52,069 bases of DNA from an uncultured Allosphingosinicella sp. (GCA_934539295.1 CAKTCN010000025.1:1-52069); one strand, 5' to 3'; positions 17,730 to 27,199 are shown, numbered from the stretch's first letter. The notes: generated by a model not told the origin, from the sequence alone. Numbers and translations are program-made.

Positions 17730-18728
17730 ATGACCGCACCCGTTTCCGAAGCCGATATCCAGGCACGGCTCGCACAGCTCGCCGACCTGCGCGCCGCCAT
17801 CGCCCAGGCGATCGTGGGCCAGGAAGACGTGGTCGAACAATTGCTGATCGGCCTGCTGGCGGGGGGTCATTGCCTGCTGGAGGGCGTGCCGGGGCTCGGC
17901 AAGACCCTGCTCGTGCGCACGCTCGGCCAGGCGCTCGACCTGGAATTTCGCCGCGTCCAATTCACGCCGGACCTGATGCCCAGCGACATTCTCGGCACCG
18001 AATTGCTGGAGGAGGATCATGGCACCGGCCACCGCCACTTCCGCTTCCAGAAGGGGCCGGTCTTCACCAACCTGCTGCTTGCCGACGAACTCAACCGCAC
18101 GCCGCCCAAGACGCAGGCCGCCCTGCTGGAAGCGATGCAGGAACGCACGGTCAGCTACGGCGGCACGACCTATCAGCTGCCGTCACCCTTCTTCGTGCTG
18201 GCGACGCAGAACCCGCTCGAACAGGCCGGCACCTATCCGCTGCCCGAGGCGCAGCTCGACCGCTTCCTCCTTCACATCCGGGTCGGCTATCCGACCGAGG
18301 CGGAGGAGCGCGACATCTTGGCGCAGACCACCGGCTCGGGAGGCGGTTCCGTCCCGCGCGTGATGGGCGCCGAGGACGCACTCACCCTTCAGGCCTGGGT
18401 CCGCGAAGTGCACCTGGGTCTCGACCTCCTGTCCTGGATCACGCGCCTGGTGCGCGCCACGCGTCCGGGCGAGGGCGTGCCGGCGGCGGTCTCCACCTAT
18501 GTGCGCTGGGGCGCCGGACCGCGTGCGGGCCAGTCGCTGGTGCTTGCCGCCAAGGCACGCGCGCTGCTCCACGGCCGCCTCGCCGCCACGCGCGAGGATA
18601 TCGCCGCGCTCGCCGCACCGGTGATGCGCCACCGCCTGCTCCTGTCCTTCGCGGCGGAAGCGGAGGGCAAGAGCGCCGACGACGTTATCGCCGCCCTGCT
18701 CGACCATCTGCCGCCGCCGGGCGCCTGA
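17730..18728 (+). CDS. MoxR-family AAA+ ATPase
   Basis: A 332-aa protein, normal length for MoxR. Walker A is GVPGLGKT (residues 52-59), Walker B is LLLADELNR, followed by sensor-type ATQNPLEQAGTYPLPEAQLD and a helical lid. MoxR ATPases act as chaperones that assemble or activate partner protein complexes, usually with VWA/DUF58 proteins encoded next to them, as here (DUF58 starts 8 bp later). Likely clients are the exported or membrane proteins of this operon. The absence of a signal places it in the cytoplasm. Confidence 0.93.
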   Translation: MTAPVSEADIQARLAQLADLRAAIAQAIVGQEDVVEQLLIGLLAGGHCLLEGVPGLGKTLLVRTLGQALDLEFRRVQFTPDLMPSDILGTELLEEDHGTGHRHFRFQKGPVFTNLLLADELNRTPPKTQAALLEAMQERTVSYGGTTYQLPSPFFVLATQNPLEQAGTYPLPEAQLDRFLLHIRVGYPTEAEERDILAQTTGSGGGSVPRVMGAEDALTLQAWVREVHLGLDLLSWITRLVRATRPGEGVPAAVSTYVRWGAGPRAGQSLVLAAKARALLHGRLAATREDIAALAAPVMRHRLLLSFAAEAEGKSADDVIAALLDHLPPPGA

Positions 18729-18736
18729 CGCACTGC

Positions 18737-19621
18737 ATGACGTACGATCCGATCCCTCCCGGCGTGCGCACGCGGCTGAAGAGCCTGCGCCTCGCTACGC
18801 GCCGCGCCGAAGGCGCGCACGGGATCGGCGCGCATGTCAGCCGCAGCCGCGGGAGCGGGATCGAATTCGCCCAATATCGGGCCTATGAACCCGGCGACGA
18901 ACTCAAGCAGATCGACTGGAAGCTCTACGGCCGCTCCGACAAGTTCTTCGTGCGCGAGAGCGAGCGGGAGAGCCCAGTGACAGCGTGGATCGTCGTCGAT
19001 GCCAGCGCATCGATGGCGCAGGCGGATCGTGCGCGGCCGGACTGGTCGCGGCTGGACGCGGCCAAGGCGATCGCGGCCTGCATCGCCGAACTCGCCATGC
19101 TGCAGGGCGACCGCTTCGCCGCAGCGCTCCTCCGCGGTGCGGGACCCGAAGTCGTCCCGCCCGGCCATGGCGCACGCCAGCGCGACCGCCTGCTGATCGC
19201 GCTCTATGGCCTTGAGGCGCAGGGGCAGGTGCCGCCCGAGCGTGCGCTGGCGCCCATCTGGGAACGGATCGGAGCGCGCGACCTCGTCATCTTCATCGGC
19301 GACTGGTTCGACGAAGCGGCGGTCAACCTGATCGAGCGGCTGGCCAAGGCCGGGCGCGAAGTGCTGTCGATCCAGGTCCTGACCGTGGAGGAACGCGATT
19401 TTCCCTTCCATGGCGGCTTCCGCTTCCGCGATCCCGAGACGGGCGACGAATTGCTGGGCGACGGCGCCGCGCTGAAGGCCGAATTTCTGGCGCGGTTCGG
19501 CGAAGCGCAGGCGGCGATCCGCGGCAGGCTCGACGATGCCGGCATCCGCCATATCACCACTTATCTCGACGAACCGGTCGATGCGCCGCTGCGGCGGCTG
19601 TTCGGGCGCACGGCGGCATGA
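18737..19621 (+). CDS. DUF58 domain-containing protein (MoxR partner)
   Basis: A 294-aa protein. The signature YRAYEPGDELKQIDWKLYGR, with KFFVRESERE just after, is typical of DUF58, followed by a VWA-like segment with a MIDAS-type VVDASASMAQ (DxSxS). The start at ATG 18737 is 8 bp after moxR; the longer open frame to the left is moxR read in another frame. The stop overlaps the BatA-like start by 4 bases (ATGA). Families of this type bind metal through the VWA fold and link MoxR to membrane partners. Confidence 0.9.
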   Translation: MTYDPIPPGVRTRLKSLRLATRRAEGAHGIGAHVSRSRGSGIEFAQYRAYEPGDELKQIDWKLYGRSDKFFVRESERESPVTAWIVVDASASMAQADRARPDWSRLDAAKAIAACIAELAMLQGDRFAAALLRGAGPEVVPPGHGARQRDRLLIALYGLEAQGQVPPERALAPIWERIGARDLVIFIGDWFDEAAVNLIERLAKAGREVLSIQVLTVEERDFPFHGGFRFRDPETGDELLGDGAALKAEFLARFGEAQAAIRGRLDDAGIRHITTYLDEPVDAPLRRLFGRTAA

Positions 19622-20760
19622 CACCTGCCTTCCTCGCGCCCGCAGGTCTGGCGGCGCTCGCCGCGCTCGCCATCCCGTTCATCATCCACCTGCGCCGCCG
19701 CACCGAGCAGGTGCCGGTTGATTTCGCCGCATTGCGCTGGCTGCGGCAGCGACCTCGGCCGCGCCAGCGCATCCGCTTCGACGATTGGCCTTTGCTGCTC
19801 GTGCGGCTGCTCCTGCTCGCGCTGGCTGCCATGTTGCTGGCCCGGCCGGTCCTGTATGACGCGGCGAGCAAGGCACCGCGGATCCTGGTCGTGCCGGGTG
19901 CCGAGCCGCCGCGCATTCCCGAAGGGTCGCGTGCCCACTGGCTCGCGCCGGGATTTCCTCCGATCGACCAGAGCGCGCCTCCCGGTCCCATCGCGCTGTC
20001 CAGCCTGTTGCGGCAGTTTGACGCTGAGCTTCCTGCCAAGGCGCCCTTGGCGGTCTATGTGCCGGCCGAGTTGCACGGCGTCGATGCCGAGCGGCCGCGG
20101 CTCAGCCGTGCCGTTCGCTGGGAGATCGTGCCGGGCCGGATGATGGCGTCGCGCCCCCCCGCGCAGATCCGGCCGGCGCTCTCGATCCGGCATGATGGGG
20201 CGGCAGATAACGGCATCCGCTACGTGCGTGCCGCGGCGCAGGCGTGGGTGTCGCCGGGCAAACCAGCCGACCTCGACATCGCGCTCGACAGCCGGCTTCC
20301 AGACACGAAGCGGGTGCTGGTGTGGCTGAGGCAGGGACCGGTTCCCGCACCCGTCCGTGACTGGATCGGCCGCGGCGGCACGGCGCTGCTCGGTGCCGAG
20401 GCAGGATTCGCCATGCCGGGCGGCACCACCGGCGTGTGGCGGGATGCGTCGGGCACGCCGCTTGTCGAGGCGGGTGCGATCGGACGCGGGCGCGTGCTGC
20501 GCTTCGTGCGCCCGCTCGTTCCGGCGCGCATGCCCGAGTTGCTCGAACCCGACTTCCCCGAACGCCTGCAGGCGGTGCTGACACCTGCGGGACCTGCGCC
20601 CGCCCGGGTGCTGGCACGTGCCTTCGTTCCGCGCACCGGCGCAGCCTCTTATCCGCAGCCGCCGCTCGACCTGTGGCCCTGGCTCGCGCTCGCCGTCGCG
20701 CTGATCTTCCTGGTCGAGCGCTGGCTTGCCAGCAGCCGCAAGCGGGTGATCGCGGCATGA
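19618..20760 (+). CDS. BatA-like membrane protein (N-terminal aerotolerance regulator domain)
   Basis: A 380-aa protein. The N-terminus FLAPAGLAALAALAIPFIIH then HLRRRTEQVPVDFAALRWLR is the BatA N-terminal domain, with a second membrane helix (LLLVRLLLLALAAMLLARPV). The rest is a periplasm-facing domain (about residues 80-360), and a C-terminal helix (PWLALAVALIFLVERWL) returns to the membrane. There is no clear VWA MIDAS. ATGA overlaps at both ends show tight coupling with DUF58 and the next gene. It is probably a membrane platform for the MoxR module. Confidence 0.82.
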   Translation: MTPAFLAPAGLAALAALAIPFIIHLRRRTEQVPVDFAALRWLRQRPRPRQRIRFDDWPLLLVRLLLLALAAMLLARPVLYDAASKAPRILVVPGAEPPRIPEGSRAHWLAPGFPPIDQSAPPGPIALSSLLRQFDAELPAKAPLAVYVPAELHGVDAERPRLSRAVRWEIVPGRMMASRPPAQIRPALSIRHDGAADNGIRYVRAAAQAWVSPGKPADLDIALDSRLPDTKRVLVWLRQGPVPAPVRDWIGRGGTALLGAEAGFAMPGGTTGVWRDASGTPLVEAGAIGRGRVLRFVRPLVPARMPELLEPDFPERLQAVLTPAGPAPARVLARAFVPRTGAASYPQPPLDLWPWLALAVALIFLVERWLASSRKRVIAA

Positions 20761-22874
20761 GCGGCGATCTCCTGCTCAGCCAGTGGACGCGTCCGGCGCG
20801 ACGACGCGCAGCCGCCGGAATTGCCTTGCTCTGGACCCCGCTGGTGCTGGTCGTTGCCGCTGCCGCGTGGCGCCTCGGCGCACCGTCCACCGCCCTGGCG
20901 GCGCTTGCCCTCGGCGGCGCCGCCGTGGCGCTGGCCTGCTTCCGCGCCGCCCGCGCACATGACGAGGTCTGGCTGACGCACAGCCTCGACGCGCGGCGCA
21001 GCGACATGGAGGACAGCGCCGCGCTGCTCTTCGCCGATCCCGCCGCGCTCGGCCCGTTTCAGCGCCTGCAAAAGGCGCGGCTGGAGGCGAGGCTCGCCAA
21101 CGGCACGCCCGAGGCGCTTCAGCCCGCATGGCCCGGTCGCCGGATCGCAGTGGCCTGGTGCATCGCCCTGATCGCGATCGTGGCGATCCTCCTCTGGCCG
21201 GCGCGGATCACGCACGACCCCTCCACCCCGGCGGCCGCAGCGCGGCAGGCTGCCGCGGCCGGGCCACCGCGCCTGATCGGCCAGCAGGTCCGGATCGTTC
21301 CGCCGGCCTACACGCGCCTTCCGCCGCGTCATGCCAGCAGCCTCGACATCCGTGCGCCCCATGGCTCGCGGATAGAATGGGCGCTCCGGTTCGACCCCGC
21401 CCCCGCCAGCGCGCATCTGGAGTTTCTCGGCGGCGGACGCCTCGACCTGCGTGGGCGCACAAGCGAGCTGAGGACCGCGAGGCTTCTCGACAAATCCATG
21501 CTCTATCGCCTGCACATGGCAGGCGCGGCGCCATCACCGCTGCACCGGCTTGAGGCGATCCCGGACGCGCCGCCGCAGGTGCGCGTAGTCTCGCCCGAAC
21601 AGGGGCTGGTGCTCGTCACGCCGGGCCAGCGCAGCTGGACGGTGATTTTCGAGGCAACGGACGATTACGCGGTCGCGCCCACCGGAAGGATGAGCGTCAC
21701 GCTGGCGCAGGGCGATGGCGAGAACGTCACCTTCCATGAGCGCAGCTTCGCGATCAGCGGCACCGGCGATCCCAAGCAGCGGCGCTTCACCGCGCAGCTC
21801 AACCTCGCCGCGCTTGGCCTTCAAAGGGGTGGGGACCTCGTCGCCCAGATCATGGTGTCCGACACCCGCAGCCCCGGCCCGCAGGCCGTGCGCAGCGCAG
21901 GCGTGATCCTGCGCTGGCCACCCGAGCCGCCGAAGGAGTCCGGGCTGGAGCTGATGTCCAAGAAGGTGCTGCCCGCTTATTTCCGCAGCCAGCGCCAGAT
22001 CATCATCGATGCCGAAGCATTGATCCCGCAGCGCCGCCGCCTGCCCCGCGACGCCTATGTCGACCGATCGGACGCGATCGGCGTGGACCAGCGCCTGCTG
22101 CGCCTGCGCTACGGCCAGTTCCTGGGGGAGGAAGCGAGCGGCGGCCCGGCCCGGCCCGCGCTTCCGACCGCTGATGCAGCGAACGAAACGCCTGCCGCCC
22201 ACGACGAGGATGGCCACGCCCATGATGGTGAGGATCCGGCAGCTTCCGCCCCGGGCTTCGGTGCGCCCGAAGACGTGCTCGCCGACTATGGCCACACGCA
22301 TGACGAGAGCGAGGCCGCGACTTTGCTCGACCCGGACACGCGCGCGCTGCTCAAGCAGGCGCTGGACGAGATGTGGCAGTCGGAACGGCACCTGCGCTCC
22401 GGCGATCCGGACAAGGCGCTGCCTTATGCCTACAAGGCGCTGGCCTTCATCAAGCAGGTCCAGCAGGCGACCCGCATCTATCTCGCCCGCGTGGGCCCGC
22501 AATTGCCGCCGATCGACGAGGGCCGGCGAATGACCGGCAAGCGCGAGGGGCTGGCCAGCCGCGCCGCTGCGCTGACCCCGTTCGAACCCGTCGACGCGGC
22601 ACCGGCCGCCGCCTGGCGCGCGCTCGGTTCGGCCGGGGGCAGGGTGCCGCTGGACGCGCTGGACCGCTGGATCGCCGGCAACGAGGGGCGCATCCCGGAT
22701 CCCCTCGGCCTGAGAGCTGCAGTGGAAGATGTGCGCGCCGATCCGGGCTGCGGTCGGTGCCGCAGCGCGCTGAGGGCGCGTTTGTGGACGGTCCTGTACC
22801 GCCCGCCAGCGCAAGTGCGGCGGCGCGGGGACGGCGGCGATACCGGGCGGCGCTATCTGGAGGCCATTCGCTGA
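20757..22874 (+). CDS. Large two-helix membrane protein of the MoxR operon (DUF4175-like)
   Basis: A 705-aa protein. The true start is ATG 20757, overlapping the BatA stop (ATGA). Two or three membrane segments lie in the first ~170 residues (LLWTPLVLVVAAAAWRLG; VAWCIALIAIVAILLW). Then comes a long periplasmic region with a PPAYTRLPP element and beta-rich repeats (DDYAVAPTGRMSVTLAQGDG), a His/Asp-rich low-complexity patch (HDEDGHAHDGED) that could bind metal, and a helical C-terminal part ending with CGRC. The overall plan resembles DUF4175-type proteins found with BatA and MoxR. Function unknown. Confidence 0.7.
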   Translation: MSGDLLLSQWTRPARRRAAAGIALLWTPLVLVVAAAAWRLGAPSTALAALALGGAAVALACFRAARAHDEVWLTHSLDARRSDMEDSAALLFADPAALGPFQRLQKARLEARLANGTPEALQPAWPGRRIAVAWCIALIAIVAILLWPARITHDPSTPAAAARQAAAAGPPRLIGQQVRIVPPAYTRLPPRHASSLDIRAPHGSRIEWALRFDPAPASAHLEFLGGGRLDLRGRTSELRTARLLDKSMLYRLHMAGAAPSPLHRLEAIPDAPPQVRVVSPEQGLVLVTPGQRSWTVIFEATDDYAVAPTGRMSVTLAQGDGENVTFHERSFAISGTGDPKQRRFTAQLNLAALGLQRGGDLVAQIMVSDTRSPGPQAVRSAGVILRWPPEPPKESGLELMSKKVLPAYFRSQRQIIIDAEALIPQRRRLPRDAYVDRSDAIGVDQRLLRLRYGQFLGEEASGGPARPALPTADAANETPAAHDEDGHAHDGEDPAASAPGFGAPEDVLADYGHTHDESEAATLLDPDTRALLKQALDEMWQSERHLRSGDPDKALPYAYKALAFIKQVQQATRIYLARVGPQLPPIDEGRRMTGKREGLASRAAALTPFEPVDAAPAAAWRALGSAGGRVPLDALDRWIAGNEGRIPDPLGLRAAVEDVRADPGCGRCRSALRARLWTVLYRPPAQVRRRGDGGDTGRRYLEAIR

Positions 22875-22875
22875 C

Positions 22876-24741
22876 ATGAGCCCGCCGGACACGATGCTGG
22901 CAGCCTTGCTGCTCGTTGCGACCGCATTGTGGGCGGCGCGGCTGCTATACTTCCAGCATCGTGCGGGCGCCGCGCGGTCACCGCTGTGGCGTAGCGCCCT
23001 GATGATCGGGCTGCAGGTCGCGTCGGCGATCCTGCTTTACCTCACGCTCGTTCCGCCAAGCACGACCGGCGCGGCTCCGACGCTGGTGATCGCCACCGCG
23101 AACAGTCCTGCGGAGATACCCGAAGGTACCCGCCTGATCCTGCTGCCCGAAGCCGCGCCACGTGCCGGGGCCGAACGGATGCCCGACCTCGCGACGGCGC
23201 TGCGTCGCCATCCAGGCACACAGCGGATCCTGGTGGTCGGCGATGGCCTCACTGCGCGTGACCGTGAAACGGCGCGGGGCATGTCCTTCGCCTTCTCGCC
23301 ATCAGCACCCCCGCGCGGGCTGGTCCAACTTGGCGCACCGCCGCCTACCGCTGCAGGCGCGGCCTTTGCCGTGACCGGAACGGTGCTGGGCCATCCGGCT
23401 GGGGCGGTGGAGCTGATCGACCCGTCCGGCCAGGTCATAGACGGGCGCAAGCTCCCGCCTTCCGGGCGGTTTCTGCTCGGCGGCACGGCGCGTGTGCCCG
23501 GCCTTGCGCTGTTCACGCTGCGGCTGCGCGGCCCCGACCGCCGCATGGTGAGCGATACCGCCGTGCCGCTTCAGACCATCTCCGACCCGCCGGCGAAGCT
23601 GCTGCTGCTCGGCGCGCCGGGGCCCGAGGTCAAATATATCCGCCGCTGGGCGAGCGATGCGGGACTGCCACTCCACACGCAATTAAGCGCCGGCGGCGGC
23701 ATATCGATCGGGGATGCGCCGATCGCGTTAAGCGGAGCAAGCCTGCGGGCGTTCGACGCGATGATCATCGACGAGCGCAGCTGGAGCCAGGCGTCGGCAG
23801 CCGATCGCGCTGCGATCGCCGTATCCGTGCGTCAGGGGCTCGGCCTGATCGTGCGGATCGGATCGGCACCGTCCGCCGCGGAACGCAGCGCGCTGCGGCC
23901 GCTCGGCCTCAACCTGGTCGGCGATGGCGGCCTTCAGGACATGAATGTCGGCCCCCTGGCGGCGAGCGACCAGCTATTGCAGGCCCGCCGCGGGCCTGGA
24001 ACGCCGGATGCCGGCCCTTCGATAAACAGCCTCGCCGATCCGGTCGCCACCATCAGTCGCTGGGCGGTCGAGGATGCGGCATCGCCGGTGCCCATGCTCG
24101 CCGACGATGCCGGCACCACCTTCGCCAGCTGGCGAGCCATGGGTCTGGGCCGGGTCGGTTTGTGGACATTGGCGGACGGCTATGCGCTCGTCCTCAACGG
24201 CCTGGGCGATCGCTATCACGAATATTGGAGCAGCGCGGTCACCGCGGTTGCGCGGCCCCGACCGGCCGGCGCCATGCTCCTGCAAACATCCGGCCGCGTG
24301 GGCGAACGCATGGCGCTTTGCGGCCTTGCGGGCGTGTCGCAGGTCAGCGGCCCGGACGGGGCGAGCGTCGGCGCCGTCTTGCCGGACCCGGCCGCCGGCG
24401 ATGCCCGATGCGGGGCATTCTGGCCCAGTGCCCCCGGCTTCCACACTCTTGTGCAAAGGGCAGGGGGGGCGGCGCGGAGCCAGACTTTCTACGTCCATCC
24501 GCGCGATGCCCTTGCCGCGGCCGCCCGCCTGGAAACGCGCGAGGCAACCCTGCGCCTGGCAGCTGCGCCTCCGAGCGCACGGCAGACTTACACGGCGCCC
24601 ACTCCGCGCGGCGAAGCATGGCCGTGGTTCCTGGCATGGCTGGCTGTCACCGCGCCGCTCTGGATGCTGGAACGTGCGGGAAGGCGGCGCGCGGATGCAG
24701 AGGCGCCGGCTCCCGCCGCCCTGACGCGGATCAGCCTTTAA
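22876..24741 (+). CDS. Membrane protein with large periplasmic domain, last gene of the MoxR operon
   Basis: A 621-aa protein starting immediately after the previous stop. Two N-terminal helices (MLAALLLVATALWAARLLYF; LMIGLQVASAILLYLTLVPP) and a C-terminal one (WPWFLAWLAVTAPLWMLER) bracket about 500 residues outside the membrane. The middle (DAMIIDERSWSQASAADRAA followed by GLGLIVRIG) resembles the glutamine-amidotransferase-like domain of proteins found at the end of Bat/MoxR operons. No Cys-His-Glu triad was identified, so it is probably structural. The end overlaps the convergent lrp gene by 11 bases. Confidence 0.7.
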   Translation: MSPPDTMLAALLLVATALWAARLLYFQHRAGAARSPLWRSALMIGLQVASAILLYLTLVPPSTTGAAPTLVIATANSPAEIPEGTRLILLPEAAPRAGAERMPDLATALRRHPGTQRILVVGDGLTARDRETARGMSFAFSPSAPPRGLVQLGAPPPTAAGAAFAVTGTVLGHPAGAVELIDPSGQVIDGRKLPPSGRFLLGGTARVPGLALFTLRLRGPDRRMVSDTAVPLQTISDPPAKLLLLGAPGPEVKYIRRWASDAGLPLHTQLSAGGGISIGDAPIALSGASLRAFDAMIIDERSWSQASAADRAAIAVSVRQGLGLIVRIGSAPSAAERSALRPLGLNLVGDGGLQDMNVGPLAASDQLLQARRGPGTPDAGPSINSLADPVATISRWAVEDAASPVPMLADDAGTTFASWRAMGLGRVGLWTLADGYALVLNGLGDRYHEYWSSAVTAVARPRPAGAMLLQTSGRVGERMALCGLAGVSQVSGPDGASVGAVLPDPAAGDARCGAFWPSAPGFHTLVQRAGGAARSQTFYVHPRDALAAAARLETREATLRLAAAPPSARQTYTAPTPRGEAWPWFLAWLAVTAPLWMLERAGRRRADAEAPAPAALTRISL

Positions 24742-25219
24742 GGATCGTGGGCGGCACGCGCCTGCCGACGACCTGACGCATGACGAAGCTGCTGCGGATC
24801 TTGGCGACGTGGGGCAGGATCGACAATTCGCGCCGGTAGATGCGGTCATAATCCTCGAACGACTTCACGTGCACCATCATGATGAAGTCGGTGTCGCCCG
24901 ATACGAAGCTGCAGAAGGACATGGACGGGCACCGCATCACGGCGGTTTCGAATTCGTTCAGCACCTGCTCCGCCTGCGACGTGAGCTCGATCGCGACCAT
25001 CACGGTGATGGTGTAGCCCATGCGGCCAAGGTCGACGTCGGCCGTATAGCCCGCGATTGCGCCCGCATCTTCCAGGATCTTGCGACGCCGCGCCGCTGCC
25101 GTGCTCGACAGGTGAACGCGTTCGCCCAGGTTCACGTCGGAGACCCGGCCATCCTTCGCCAACTCACGCAGGATCCGGAAATCCGTGGCGTCCAGCGTTC
25201 CATGGTCAAATCCGTCCAT
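24731..25219 (-). CDS. Lrp/AsnC-family transcriptional regulator
   Basis: A 162-aa protein with the standard layout: N-terminal winged HTH (DATDFRILRELAKDGRVSDV, then LSSTAAARRRKILEDAG) and a C-terminal RAM ligand-binding domain (CSFVSGDTDFIMMVHVKSFE). Such proteins sense amino acids and form octamers on DNA. The 3' end overlaps the membrane-protein gene convergently. Its targets could be the adjacent peptide-processing operon, but this is positional inference only. Confidence 0.92.
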   Translation of the reverse strand: MDGFDHGTLDATDFRILRELAKDGRVSDVNLGERVHLSSTAAARRRKILEDAGAIAGYTADVDLGRMGYTITVMVAIELTSQAEQVLNEFETAVMRCPSMSFCSFVSGDTDFIMMVHVKSFEDYDRIYRRELSILPHVAKIRSSFVMRQVVGRRVPPTILKG

Positions 25220-25585
25220 CCTCAGCGCCCCCGTGCCGGAGCGCGGCGGGATCGGTCGCAGGTGGCGCCGCCTCGCTCTGGAGGAGTGTAGGGCTGGGTG
25301 GCGGATTCAACCCGTCGGCTTGCAAGTGGCACGCACATCAAAGGACCCCCAAATCATCGCTGATCCCAGCAGGGCCTACGGGCGTCCTCGGCGGAGTTCT
25401 TTTGCTCTCGCCGGTAAGCTGCAATGCAGGTGAAGAAGTGTCAATCGACTGTCGTCGATCTGCAATAATAGGGGCGCACGGCGCCTCGCTCAGGAACGCG
25501 AGCGCGTCCGCCGCCGGCCCTGCAAACTGCGCTGCCGCTCGATCACAGAAGCGGCATTGCGTTCACGCAGGTCGCGTCGCGCCTC
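25220..25585. other. 366-bp intergenic region upstream of the Lrp-type gene
   Basis: No convincing gene, RNA or repeat was recognised. The region lies between the end of the GH43 gene and the start of the Lrp-type gene, both on the minus strand, and should contain the lrp promoter. A weak 5-bp dyad (CTCGC-N8-GCGAG) exists near 25483-25500. Confidence 0.4.
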
Positions 25586-27199
25586 CTACAGCGCCCTGAA
25601 ACGGAAATCGCGGAAGCGGGCGGTGCCTGCACCTGCCGAATAGAGGCCGGGCCGCAGCATCAGGAAACCGCCGCGGACATTGTGATGATATCCGGACACT
25701 TCCATGCCCCGGTCGAACTTCTTCCAGGTGGCGCCATTGTCGCCGGATGTGTGGAAAGTGACGATGTGGCGGTCGTTGGTGACGCGCATGCGCATGCGCC
25801 GGCCGTGCGGGTTGGCGGGACGGCCGCGCTCGATCCCATATTGGTGCGTGACGAAGCGCTTCTCGTCGAAGCCGAGCCCGCAATAAAGCTTCTCGTCGTA
25901 GAACAGCAGCAGCCCGGCGGTGCCGCCCGCCTCGATCTCCAGATCGCACTCGAACTGGTATGATGTGTCGCCCGCGATCAGCAGCAGCGGCGAGGAACTG
26001 CTCGGCGCGGTCCCCGCGGCCTTGAGGTGGAGGGCGCCGCCGCGCACCTCCGCACGCTGCGCCTCGGCCGGCGAGGGTTTGAAGAAGTTCCACTTCTGCC
26101 CAAGCTGCAGCGGCTTCGAGAAGTCGTCCGACAGCGGATGGCCGTGCGGCAGCGCCTTGCCGCCTTTGGGCTTGGGCAGCGGCTGCGACAGGTCGCCGCC
26201 GGTCATCCGGAACCACCCGTCATTTGTCCATTCGACTGGATCCATCAGGCATTGCCGCCCCAGTGTCCAGAACCCGTTCTCGAAGCCATGGTAGATCGCC
26301 CACCAGCTGCCGTCCGGCGCCTCGACCAGGCTGGCATGGCCGCGCGACCACCATTTCTCGTCTGCGCTCGCCGTGCGGACCAGCGGATTGCCCGGATGCT
26401 GCTCCCACGGGCCGTGGATCGAGCGCGAACGCGCTGCGATCACCATGTGCCCGGTCGGCGGCCCGGCAGTCCCGCCCACCGCCGTGATCATGTAGAACCA
26501 TGCGCCGCGGCGGTGGATCTTGGGGCCTTCGGGCGCAAAGCCCTCGACGATCCACTCATCGGGATAGCGCCAGGGATCATAGACATGCTCCACCGCGCCG
26601 ACGGTGGACAGGCCATCGTCGGACAAGCGGATGCGGTCGCCGCCCGACAGGAACAGCCAGCGCGACCCGTCCTCGCCCACTGCATGGCAGGGGTCGATAT
26701 GGCCATGGAGCTTGAGGTCGACCGGATCGCTCCACGGCCCGTCGATATTGTCGGCCCAGATCACGAAGATGGAGTTCTGCCTGGCCTTGACGGGAATGTA
26801 GAGGAAATAGCGGCCCTCGTGCTTCTCCAGGCTGACCGCCCACACCGACCCGATGTTCCTCGTAAGCGCGGCCTTTCGTGGCTGCCAGTTCACCAGGTCG
26901 CGGCTGTGCCAGATGGTGAGCCCCGGATAGGAATCGAAGCTTGAGAAGGTCATGTAATAATCGTCGCCGTCTTTCAGGATGGCGGGATCGGGCCGGTCGC
27001 CGGACACGAGCGGGTTGAGGAAGCGCCCGTCGCCAAGGTCCGCGACACGCTGGTTGTCGAACCCGCGCCGCCAGTCCGGTGCGGTTCGCCCGGGCGCTGC
27101 TTGCGCGATCGTCGCGGCCATTGCGGACCCGGTGCCGAGCGAAAGCGTCGCTGCCCCCGCCAGAGAGCCGCCCATCACGCTGCGCCTGCTGAAATCCAC
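25586..27199 (-). CDS. Tat-exported GH43 glycoside hydrolase with C-terminal beta-sandwich domain
   Basis: A 537-aa protein from GTG 27199, chosen because AGGAGG sits 6 nt upstream; an ATG at 27241 would add 14 residues with no ribosome site. The leader FSRRSVMGGSLAGAATLSLG is Tat-type. The five-bladed propeller carries GH43 markers: base Asp in SGDRPDPAILKDGDDYYM, a modulator region around HIDPCH, and acid Glu in FAPEGPKIHRRGAW. The last ~190 residues form a concanavalin-like domain (LQLGQKWNFF; GLLLFYDEKLYCGLGFDEKR) seen in GH43 beta-xylosidases/arabinofuranosidases. Likely a periplasmic exo-enzyme on arabinan or xylan side chains. Confidence 0.88.
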   Translation of the reverse strand: MDFSRRSVMGGSLAGAATLSLGTGSAMAATIAQAAPGRTAPDWRRGFDNQRVADLGDGRFLNPLVSGDRPDPAILKDGDDYYMTFSSFDSYPGLTIWHSRDLVNWQPRKAALTRNIGSVWAVSLEKHEGRYFLYIPVKARQNSIFVIWADNIDGPWSDPVDLKLHGHIDPCHAVGEDGSRWLFLSGGDRIRLSDDGLSTVGAVEHVYDPWRYPDEWIVEGFAPEGPKIHRRGAWFYMITAVGGTAGPPTGHMVIAARSRSIHGPWEQHPGNPLVRTASADEKWWSRGHASLVEAPDGSWWAIYHGFENGFWTLGRQCLMDPVEWTNDGWFRMTGGDLSQPLPKPKGGKALPHGHPLSDDFSKPLQLGQKWNFFKPSPAEAQRAEVRGGALHLKAAGTAPSSSSPLLLIAGDTSYQFECDLEIEAGGTAGLLLFYDEKLYCGLGFDEKRFVTHQYGIERGRPANPHGRRMRMRVTNDRHIVTFHTSGDNGATWKKFDRGMEVSGYHHNVRGGFLMLRPGLYSAGAGTARFRDFRFRAL

